Shown: in pieces, positions 26,574 to 32,906 of the stretch
Layout: each line of letters starts with the position of its first letter
Position numbering within the stretch: the stretch's first letter is position 1
Assembly: GCA_947599925.1 (NCBI GenBank)
Contig: CANQFT010000002.1
Location: 62,001 to 126,000, forward strand
DNA length: 64,000 nt
Direction of reading: 5' to 3'
Origin: an uncultured Oscillospiraceae bacterium
GTDB taxonomy: Bacteria > Bacillota > Clostridia > Oscillospirales > Oscillospiraceae
The notes under the pieces: model-generated
What the model was told of the DNA's origin: nothing
The model's input: the letters and a program-made list of their open reading frames with translations, nothing else
Database searches by the model: none
Position numbers and translations under genes: made by a program

Positions 26574-26629
26574 GTTTCCAGCTCCCTTCATAGACCGTGA
26601 GAAAAAGGGGGCCAAAGTTGCGCCTGCCA

Positions 26630-27052
26630 TCACAAATTTTTCAAATATTTTTTCAGCGTTTCCAGCGCCCGGTCAATGGAGCGGGTCACCTGGCTCTTGT
26701 TCACTCCCTCCGCTCTAGCGATCTCGGTCTTACTCATGCCCAGGAAGTAATAGGCGGTGAGCCGTTTGGCCTGTTTGTCAGGCAGGGCGGAAATGGCGGC
26801 GTGGAGCTGGGCCAGGGTCAGCTTGCGCTCGTAGACCTCCCAGGGCGTCACCGAAGAAAAAACGGCGTCGCACTCGATGCCATCGCCCCGGTCCAGGGAG
26901 TAAAAGGCTTTGTGGTAATAAGTACGCCGCCGATAGGCCGCCTCCCGGCGGTCACACTCTAGGATGCAGTCAGCCACTTCATCTGGGACCTCCACATAGG
27001 TGTCAACGCTATAAAAATCGGGGTATTGCTCCCGAAGATTGATTTTCTTCAT
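26630..27052 (-). CDS. Sigma-70-like small regulator of a mobile element
   Basis: The 140-residue protein carries a region 4-type helix-turn-helix at its C-terminus: LTLAQLHAAISALPDKQAKR, then LTAYYFLGMSKTEIARAEGV and NKSQVTRSIDRALETLKKYL. The N-terminal half has no full region 2, as in the small sigma-like proteins of clostridial conjugative elements. It probably controls element genes, either as a partial sigma factor or as a plain DNA binder. The ATG at 27052 lies inside a strong hairpin leader that could hide the AAAGG ribosome site. The Spo0A-domain gene follows on the same strand. Confidence 0.75.
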   Translation of the reverse strand: MKKINLREQYPDFYSVDTYVEVPDEVADCILECDRREAAYRRRTYYHKAFYSLDRGDGIECDAVFSSVTPWEVYERKLTLAQLHAAISALPDKQAKRLTAYYFLGMSKTEIARAEGVNKSQVTRSIDRALETLKKYLKNL

Positions 27053-27057
27053 AAAAA

Positions 27058-27100
27058 GTTCGACCTTTCAAGTGTTTTGGGAAAACTTGAAAGGTCGAAC
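27058..27100 (-). promoter_or_regulatory. Perfect 15-bp hairpin in the leader of the sigma-like gene
   Basis: GTTCGACCTTTCAAG at 27058-27072 pairs perfectly with 27086-27100 across a 13-base loop and ends six bases before the ATG at 27052. In the transcript it would bury the only purine-rich ribosome site (GAAAGG). A second inverted repeat follows at about 27138-27165 (CGGAGTT...AACTCCG). Confidence 0.55.
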
Positions 27101-27335
27101 GGCGGGCCACGGCAATGCGGCCTGCATAATATGAAACGGAGTTCACCAAAATTGGTAAACTCCGCTTCTATTATGTATTGAAATTCATATCAATTGGGGG
27201 CAATTCCCAAAAACCAACTTCCAATCGTGCCTACCATCCTCGTCGATTTGCGAACTTCGTTTCACTTCTATATGAAATATATCGGGCTTCTTTGGGGATA
27301 AAGTGTAATGTAGAATGTCCTTGAGGTGAATTATA

Positions 27336-27668
27336 TTGAATGATTCGTTGGGGAAAGTGGTCAGAAAGGCCCGGCTGGCCCGTGGGCTTACCCAGGAGCA
27401 GCTGGCCGAGCTGATCGGGATCGACCAGCGCACTATCCTGAATATCGAAAACCACAAGGGGAACCCGAAGTTTGAACTTCTGTTCCCTCTGGTCCGCACG
27501 CTGAAAATCGACCCCAGCGAGATCTTCTACCCGGAGCTTCAGGACAACAAGCCCTCTCTGCGCCAGCTCCAGGCACTGCTGGCCGATTGCTCGGAGGACG
27601 AGGCCCAGGACCTGCTGGCCCTATGCCAGTCGGCGCTTCCCATCTTCCGGGCCAGAAAAGCGAAATAG
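27336..27668 (+). CDS. XRE-family transcriptional regulator
   Basis: The 110-residue protein has a Cro/CI-type helix-turn-helix at residues ~8-62: KARLARGLTQEQLAELIGID, then QRTILNIENHKGNPKFELLF. The start is a TTG at 27336 with GAGGTG seven bases upstream; no ATG fits the family's N-terminus. It is read divergently from the sigma-like/Spo0A-domain pair across 283 bases of intergenic DNA, the arrangement of a repressor of an element's control region. The ligand, if any, is unknown. Confidence 0.85.
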   Translation: MNDSLGKVVRKARLARGLTQEQLAELIGIDQRTILNIENHKGNPKFELLFPLVRTLKIDPSEIFYPELQDNKPSLRQLQALLADCSEDEAQDLLALCQSALPIFRARKAK

Positions 27669-27675
27669 CCCTGCG

Positions 27676-27716
27676 TCAAAAAAACAGAGCATACACCCCG
27701 AAGGGTGTATGCTCTG
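27676..27716 (-). terminator. Terminator after the Cys-rich KTR gene
   Basis: A perfect 14-bp stem (27716-27703 with 27698-27685, CAGAGCATACACCC type) with the tight loop TTCG is followed on the minus strand by TTTTTTTGA. It lies between two convergent genes and may also stall the opposite transcript. Confidence 0.85.
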
Positions 27717-27720
27717 CGCT

Positions 27721-27909
27721 TCAAGCGTCTGGCTTATCGGTCATTACGACCACGTTTTCTTTGGCCAGGCCGATCTCGGTTTCCTGCTTGCATTTCGGGC
27801 AGTAAAGCGGGAAGTGTAGCAGGAACGTGTCGGCGTAGACCTTCGTCCGGGTCTTACTGTGACAGATCGGACAGTAGACCCAGTGAGACTCTTTCTCCGG
27901 CGTGTCCAT
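27721..27909 (-). CDS. Cysteine-rich KTR domain protein
   Basis: The 62-residue zinc-ribbon protein has the family pattern WVYCPICHSKTRTKVYADT, LLHFPLYCPKCKQETEIGL and the closing TDKPDA; the two CPxC pairs bind zinc. This family is known almost only from clostridial conjugative and integrative elements; its function is not known. The ATG at 27909 has AAGGAG six bases upstream. Its start region (33 bases around CGGCGTGTCCATCACCGG on the plus strand) is repeated after immunity gene 1 near 32214-32246, where it opens a fusion fragment. Confidence 0.85.
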   Translation of the reverse strand: MDTPEKESHWVYCPICHSKTRTKVYADTFLLHFPLYCPKCKQETEIGLAKENVVVMTDKPDA

Positions 27910-27985
27910 CACCGGCTCCTTTCTTTCCTTTTCTGGACAGTTTTTCGCTTCGTTTCGCTGTTTTCTTCACTTTTCTGCGGTTTCG

Positions 27986-28020
27986 TCAAGACAGAAGAAC
28001 CGTCCCCTTGTCTTCTGTCT
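27986..28020. repeat. ACCGTCCCC repeat at the end of immunity gene 3
   Basis: GTCAAGACAGAAGAACCGTC and the following CCCTTGTCTTCTGTC form an imperfect inverted repeat that encodes the last residues (KGTVLLS) of immunity protein 3 on the minus strand. Related copies lie at 30041-30080 and 32252-32285, each at the end of an immunity gene. Confidence 0.75.
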
Positions 28021-28648
28021 TTTCCCAAAGCCGCAATGTCGGATAGTTCATCAGCAATTCTTTTACGATGGTTTTTTCTCGCGCCATGTGCTGAGTGTAA
28101 AAACTCACTCCAAAATGATGGTCCGGTGTCAAAAGTATCCCGCGTTCCGGAAGTAGGAGGCACAGGGTAGTATAACCACGGAAGCCGCCCTCCAGAAGCA
28201 ATTCAATACTGTCCCAATCTTTCTCCACGTCCAGCCTGATGCCTGACCGTTCTCCTTTACGTATTCCATGTTCACGCAAAAGAAGATTGGTTTCTTCGCA
28301 TATATCATTTTCTTCAATAAACTTTCCGCAGTCAAATTGCTCATATTTCCAACATGGAGCCGCAATACAACTCTGAACGCCCACCCTTTGGAAGTAATCG
28401 CTGAAAAAGTCTACCACCTCACGAAAATCGGCATAAAATGCCCGCCGGGTACCCCAAAACCAATCTCCTGTTTCATAGATACCGCTTTCATAAACCTTGG
28501 TGCCCCACCATTCGTAGTACCCATGGTCCCATTTGTGCATATGATGCACCACAAAGCGAGGCGTTTCATCAATTTCTTCACTATCACACCCAATCCCATG
28601 GTTGCGCAAAATCTGGTTTATTTCTTTTAAACGTACCTTTACTTCCAC
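27986..28648 (-). CDS. Putative immunity protein 3 of the Rhs locus
   Basis: A 220-residue, cytoplasmic, aromatic- and acid-rich protein without signal peptide, beginning 10 bases inside the end of Rhs cassette 3, which is the usual toxin-immunity overlap. No named family was recognised. Its C-terminal half (LLLREHGIRKGERSGI, then TTLCLLLPERGILLTPDHHF) lines up with immunity protein 1 (LCLRLHENGIDRSVHGI, then QILFPHTKIIISPTDHM), so the two are probably diverged relatives. The low GC content compared with the flanks and the tail GTVLLS supplied by a repeat suggest a mobile cassette. It should bind and block the toxin tip of cassette 3. Confidence 0.6.
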   Translation of the reverse strand: MEVKVRLKEINQILRNHGIGCDSEEIDETPRFVVHHMHKWDHGYYEWWGTKVYESGIYETGDWFWGTRRAFYADFREVVDFFSDYFQRVGVQSCIAAPCWKYEQFDCGKFIEENDICEETNLLLREHGIRKGERSGIRLDVEKDWDSIELLLEGGFRGYTTLCLLLPERGILLTPDHHFGVSFYTQHMAREKTIVKELLMNYPTLRLWEKTEDKGTVLLS

Positions 28649-29992
28649 TTTACCGAGCCTCCAAATATATTTCCTTGCGAATCAACATTCAAATGACCAG
28701 ATCCATTTTTCTTTCCAGGGGATATATCCCAATGCGTTCCGCCATGCGCTGATTTATCCTTTTTCGCTGTCCAGCCTGTTTTCGTATGGGTGTATGTGTC
28801 GCCCTTTTGCTTCCACTCATTGGGATCTGTATCCGGTGTTTTCATTTTCCCATCGCCTTTGTCCAGTTGCGATGGCACCTTCCTTTTTTTCTCTTTTTGC
28901 CCTGCCTGCGAAATCTGAGTACGAATATCATTAACTACCCTATTCCAAGACACGGACAGTTGATCGCTAATCTCCGATATTATTTGCTTCCCCTCAGCCG
29001 TGTTTGCAAAGAAGTTCCAAGTATGCACAGACACAATTGCGGCTGCGCAGATACCAAAGAGAGCAGAGAGAGAAATTGCGAAACGGCCATCAGTATCTTT
29101 ATATTGTAACGGATTATTCAATCCATACCCATACAAATTCCCCGCCTGGGCTACCGCAGTAAAATCAGGCTTATAGGTATAGGTGTGGAGACCTAGCGGA
29201 TCATCCCGGTCGGCTTCATCCAGCCAACTCTGGTACTCATTCCACTTCCGGGGATTATCCCCATAGACCATGTTGCCAGGGTTCCAGTGGGTATCTGCCT
29301 GAGTAAACCGCCCTGTCCCCGGCGTGTAGTATCTGGCCCGGAGGTAATAGTCCCCGTCTCGGCATCGAACTGCTCTCCGCAGTAGCGGAAGGGGTTGGCG
29401 TCGCCCCCGGCAGCGTTCTGCTCCACGCCAAAGGCGTCGTAGGTGTAGTCCCGGATGATATTGCCGTTTGCGTCGGTGAGCTGCACCACGTCCCCATGGG
29501 CGTTGTAGTGGTAGTAGGTAATGGCCTCGTCCGTCCTGGAGGCGATCAGGTTCAGACCACGGATGTAGGCCACATCGGTCATGGTGGGATCGTTCGCGTA
29601 GACGCGCACCACCGTCCCGGCAGGGGCCTCTATTACCCCGTTCTGGCTGTCCGAAGTTATGATGGTCACATCTTCTACGGTCAGAGCAGTCATCACTCCC
29701 AGGAACGCCGGCGGCTCATCAGGATCAGGCGGCTCCACCGGCACCTCCGGCGTTTCGCCACCGCCCACAGGCACAGCAGTCAGGTTAATATCTTCTTGTG
29801 TCCACAATGCCGCTGTCGCGGTGTGCAGGGTCCCATTTACCTCCACATAGTACGTTCTGTCATAGGTCAGGCTAAAGTTCACGTCGGCAGAGCCGGAGGC
29901 GGGGATTGTGCCGTCAAACAGCGCAGTCGCAGGCGGGACGATGGTCACTACCAGCTGACCGTTGTCATAGACGTACTTCTCAGTGCCTTCAT
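28639..29992 (-). pseudogene. Rhs C-terminal cassette 3 (no N-terminus, frameshifted)
   Basis: The 5' part (29948-29352) encodes the Rhs insertion module and core (GTEKYVYDNGQLV, TYYHYNAHGDVVQLTD, FRYCGEQFDAETG). A one-base deletion near 29350, compared with the intact copies at 31190 and 33550, then shifts the frame. The rest (29271-28639) carries the core end (DDPLGLHTYTYKPDF, NLYGYGLNNPLQYKDTDG) and the variable tip, with a hydrophobic helix (ISLSALFGICAAAIVSV) and a lysine-rich end containing GTHWDISPGKK and SGHLNVDSQGNIFGG. The tip resembles that of the full-length Rhs protein, since both have an HWD motif. It lacks a signal peptide and could only be made by recombination into the intact gene or from an internal start. 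Confidence 0.75.
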
Positions 29993-30040
29993 TTTTTCCG
30001 AAACATCAGTGCATTTTTTCCACTTCGTCCTACTCTTTAC

Positions 30041-30080
30041 CAGACAAAAGGACCGTTCCCTTGTTTTTATCCCCTTGTCT
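30041..30080. repeat. ACCGTTCCC repeat after immunity gene 2
   Basis: CAGACAAAAGGACCGTTCCC followed by TTGTTTTTATCCCCTTGTCT is a diverged copy of the repeat at 27986 and 32252. It overlaps the 3' end of immunity gene 2 and marks the junction with the next Rhs fragment. Confidence 0.65.
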
Positions 30081-30627
30081 CCCCGCTGTTTTCTGGCGGC
30101 AAATACTTCTCAAAGGTCTTGATATAGTGGCTCTTGACCCCCACTTTTGTGATGCAGTCATAGGAAACATACCGGTTTTCTCTCTCCCATACTCCTGTTG
30201 CGTCAAAACGTCGAATTTCTATGCCATCAGCAAATACCGCTTTGATTCTCCCAAGATCCATACATTCATGTTCTACTTCTACACTGATAATTTCCTTCGT
30301 TTTCATAAAGAAGCGGAAAACAGACGGCCAATCTGTAAGGTCGATTGTTGGCGCGTCATCAATGAGGCCGCTGGCTCCTTCTTTCTTAACGATTTCACCA
30401 AAATATACATCTGTTTCGGAATGGATCATTTCCGTCACCCGGTCCAACGCGGCGATCTCATATCCATCCGGGAAAAAGTCTCGAAAACTCAAACCCATGA
30501 AAAGCGTTTCTCCCATGCACAGCGGAATACACTGACTGCGCCATGTCTCCCCCTGCTTCTGTATCGTAATATAGTCTTTTTCCGCAATATGCGTCGCAAG
30601 CGCAGTCCGTATCATTTCAAGATCCAT
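30067..30627 (-). CDS. Putative immunity protein 2 of the Rhs locus
   Basis: A 186-residue soluble protein starting 18 bases after the end of Rhs cassette 2. It is unlike immunity proteins 1 and 3. It has an N-terminal DLEMIRTALATHIAEKDYIT helix, a central TDWPSVFRFFMKTKEIISVE strand-helix region and no known domain. Position directly after a toxin tip, lack of signal peptide, small size and lower GC content fit an immunity protein. It should neutralise the charged tip of cassette 2. The extreme 3' end overlaps the ACCGTTCCC repeat. Confidence 0.55.
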   Translation of the reverse strand: MDLEMIRTALATHIAEKDYITIQKQGETWRSQCIPLCMGETLFMGLSFRDFFPDGYEIAALDRVTEMIHSETDVYFGEIVKKEGASGLIDDAPTIDLTDWPSVFRFFMKTKEIISVEVEHECMDLGRIKAVFADGIEIRRFDATGVWERENRYVSYDCITKVGVKSHYIKTFEKYLPPENSGETRG

Positions 30628-30645
30628 GATTTTTCCCTCGCTTTT

Positions 30646-32076
30646 TCAGCGCCTTTTATTACTACGATCTGTACGCCTTTTATCACCTTTTTCACCTCCA
30701 TGATCCAATTGCCTGCGTTTTTGACCATTTTCATGCTTTTCTCGATTGCTGGGAGTTTGATTAGAATCATGCTCCCTATATTGAATTATAACCTGACGTA
30801 GAGAAAATAGATCTGCAATACCTGAAACAATATCACTCATTACTTCCTTCACTTTTGGCGAATTGACAATGGCAATAGCCACTGCCCCACTGACCACAAC
30901 ACAAACGGTAATTGTTATGCCGCTCACAGCAGCCACTGAGAGTACAACTTCGCCATCCGGGTCAGCAAAGGCAGTTGGATTATTGTTTCCATACCCGTAC
31001 AAATTCCCCGCCTGGGTTACTGCGGTAACATCTGGCTTATAGGTATAGGTATGCAGCCCCAGGGGATCGTCTTCTCCCCGATACTCGTTCCACTTTTGGG
31101 GATCGTCCCCGTAAATCATATTGCCAGGATTCCAGTGGGTATCCGCCTGGGTAAAGCGCCCTGTCCCCGGCGTGTAGTATCTGGCTCGTAGGTAGTAGTT
31201 CCCTGTCTCGGCATCGAACTGCTCTCCGCAGTAGCGGAAGGGGTTGGTATCGCCCTCGGCAACATTTTGTTCCACACCAAAGGCGTCGTAGGTGTAGTCC
31301 TTGATGAGCGCACCCGTGGCATCGGTAAGCTGAACCACATCCCCATGGGCGTTGTAGTGGTAGTAGGTAATGGCCTCGTCCGTCCTGGAGGCGATCAGGT
31401 TCAGACCACGGATGTAACTGACATCATCAAGCTGTTCAACGTTGGGATTTGAATCATAAAGAACGACCCTTGTGTCAGCTGGGCCAGTGATGGTCGTTTC
31501 CTTTGTGTCGGGATCAGTCATAAAGCACACGTCGCCCATCACTAAGCGAGTATAGACGACGGTTCCACCAGGGATCTCCGGCCGCTCTGTCCCATCTCCT
31601 ATGGGGACGGCAAAAAGCTCGGCCTGAATTACATAGTCTTCTGCTTGAACATGATACAAAATGCCATTGATCTCACCGTAATACCACCGCCCAGTTTCCA
31701 AAGAGAGCGAGGCGGTTTTCTCACCCGAATTGGGAATAGAGCCATCAAAAATCGGCTCGACCGGTTCGATTGGATCCGCAATTTGGGCTACCAGCTGACC
31801 GTTATCATAGACATACTTCTCGGTGCCGGCGCGGGTAGTCTTGCTGGAACGAAGCCCATCTGCATCATAAGTATACACCGTTTCGCCGCTGTTGTCACGC
31901 ACTTCTTTCAAGCGGTTGAAGCCGTCGTAGGTGCAGTTCACCGTCTGAGTGGCGTCCCCCACCGTCAGCACCATCTGGGTCATGTTGCCCTGGTTGTCGT
32001 AGGTATAGGTGGCGGCAGTGCCCCCGGTGGTGGACAGGAGCCGGTTGGCGGCGTCGTAGGCGTAGGAGGTATCCAC
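30646..32076 (-). CDS. Rhs C-terminal cassette 2 (core end plus toxin tip, no N-terminus)
   Basis: The 476-residue open frame starts at a GTG (32076) inside YD-repeat sequence (SYAYDAANRLLSTTGG) and continues through the insertion module and the core end (FRYCGEQFDAETGNYYLRAR, YTPGTGRFTQADTHWNPG, NLYGYGNNNP) without a frame break. After DPDGE come a hydrophobic segment and a very basic tip with EKHENGQKRRQLDHGGEKGD, a pattern I have seen in short Rhs tips. There is no signal peptide and no good ribosome site, so it is likely a silent store of a toxin tip that can be swapped into the intact Rhs gene through shared core sequence. It matches the full-length gene closely over about 465 bp. Confidence 0.75.
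   Translation of the reverse strand: MDTSYAYDAANRLLSTTGGTAATYTYDNQGNMTQMVLTVGDATQTVNCTYDGFNRLKEVRDNSGETVYTYDADGLRSSKTTRAGTEKYVYDNGQLVAQIADPIEPVEPIFDGSIPNSGEKTASLSLETGRWYYGEINGILYHVQAEDYVIQAELFAVPIGDGTERPEIPGGTVVYTRLVMGDVCFMTDPDTKETTITGPADTRVVLYDSNPNVEQLDDVSYIRGLNLIASRTDEAITYYHYNAHGDVVQLTDATGALIKDYTYDAFGVEQNVAEGDTNPFRYCGEQFDAETGNYYLRARYYTPGTGRFTQADTHWNPGNMIYGDDPQKWNEYRGEDDPLGLHTYTYKPDVTAVTQAGNLYGYGNNNPTAFADPDGEVVLSVAAVSGITITVCVVVSGAVAIAIVNSPKVKEVMSDIVSGIADLFSLRQVIIQYREHDSNQTPSNREKHENGQKRRQLDHGGEKGDKRRTDRSNKRR
31342..31805. repeat. Direct repeat in Rhs core, copy in cassette 2
   Basis: This ~465-bp stretch is almost identical, base for base, to 33696-34159 in the full-length rhs gene (constant offset 2354). 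It covers the insertion module (DPIEPVEPIFDG to DDVSYIRGL). About 77 bases of it (from CCCATGGGCGTTGTAGTGG) also occur in cassette 3 at about 29490-29566. Confidence 0.9.
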
Positions 32077-32084
32077 CCCATCCA

Positions 32085-32227
32085 GCGTGGCTTTCTATGA
32101 TCGCCGTATCGCCGCAGTCACTCCCGACAATAGTGACATCACCTGCCGCAATGCAAATAAAATCGTCAAAGTGTGCTGGCGGCTCATCAGGATCAAGATC
32201 GACCGGCGGCACCTCCGGCGTGTCCAT
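32085..32227 (-). pseudogene. Fusion fragment: KTR-type start joined to an Rhs insertion-module piece
   Basis: Starting at ATG 32227 the frame reads MDTPE, as in the KTR gene (27909), then VPPVDLDPDEPPAHF and AAGDVTIVGSDCGDTAIIES, which matches the insertion module of cassette 3 (PPDPDEPPAFLG, VEDVTIITSDSQN). It then runs out of frame into cassette 2. The 33 bases around its start are the same as at the KTR gene. It looks like a recombination scar, not a gene. Confidence 0.6.
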
Positions 32228-32251
32228 CACCGGCTCCTTTCTTTCGTCAGT

Positions 32252-32285
32252 TGTCAAGACAAAAGAACCGTCCCCGTGTCTTCTT
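32252..32285. repeat. ACCGTCCCC repeat at the end of immunity gene 1
   Basis: TGTCAAGACAAAAGAACCGT followed by CCCCGTGTCTTCTTTCGTGTC encodes the last residues (DTGTVLLS) of immunity protein 1 on the minus strand. It is nearly the same as the copy at 27986-28020. Confidence 0.75.
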
Positions 32286-32880
32286 TCGTGTCTTTCCACA
32301 GAATGGTCTCATCGTCTCCCACAAGAATCAGCCTATTGTCCTCATCTTGTCGCAAAGTCAAGTTAACACGGCTAATCAACGGCCCCTCTTTGGGAAACTC
32401 AAGAAACAGATCCATGTGATCTGTCGGGCTAATAATAATCTTCGTGTGGGGAAACAATATCTGGATAAAACTATTATACCGAAATGAGGAAATGACAAAC
32501 TCCTTCACTATCGCATCGCACTTGCTGACTGTGATACCATGCACGCTTCTGTCGATGCCATTCTCATGTAAACGTAGGCAAAGCTCCGGTGAATCCTTTT
32601 GTCGCACAACCCATTTGGGTTCATATTTTATGATTGTGCATTCTTCTTCTGGAACAGAATCAAAAAACACCGCAAGGAAACGTAAAAAAGCGCATTCTAA
32701 TCTACAGTAGTCTGAAGCAGTGCAGTTTCCAAATTCAATGTCCCGATATCGCATGCAACTATACTCGGCTGAAGTTTTTATGACATACCTTGTCCCCCCC
32801 ACTATAGCTAAATTATTAAAATTGTAAAAGGGGATCTTTCTTTTCAAACATTTTGTGTCCGCATAATTAAGCCTCTTCAT
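32254..32880 (-). CDS. Putative immunity protein 1, partner of the full-length Rhs toxin
   Basis: A 208-residue soluble, cysteine-rich protein starting 26 bases after the stop of the full-length rhs gene, on the same strand. It has no signal peptide and no named domain. The C-terminal half (LCLRLHENGIDRSVHGI, NSFIQILFPHTKIIISPTDH) aligns with immunity protein 3, which places both in one family that answers HWD-type Rhs tips. Its low GC content and AT-rich start region contrast with the chromosome. It should protect the producer and its siblings from the Rhs tip. The last six residues come from the repeat at 32252. Confidence 0.65.
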   Translation of the reverse strand: MKRLNYADTKCLKRKIPFYNFNNLAIVGGTRYVIKTSAEYSCMRYRDIEFGNCTASDYCRLECAFLRFLAVFFDSVPEEECTIIKYEPKWVVRQKDSPELCLRLHENGIDRSVHGITVSKCDAIVKEFVISSFRYNSFIQILFPHTKIIISPTDHMDLFLEFPKEGPLISRVNLTLRQDEDNRLILVGDDETILWKDTKEDTGTVLLS

Positions 32881-32906
32881 GAGAATTATTCCCTTGCTTA
32901 TTTTTA

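Noticed and set aside
27685..27716. Terminator of the plus-strand XRE gene
   Set aside because: On the plus strand no T run follows the stem, whereas the minus strand has seven Ts right after it, so it belongs to the KTR gene.
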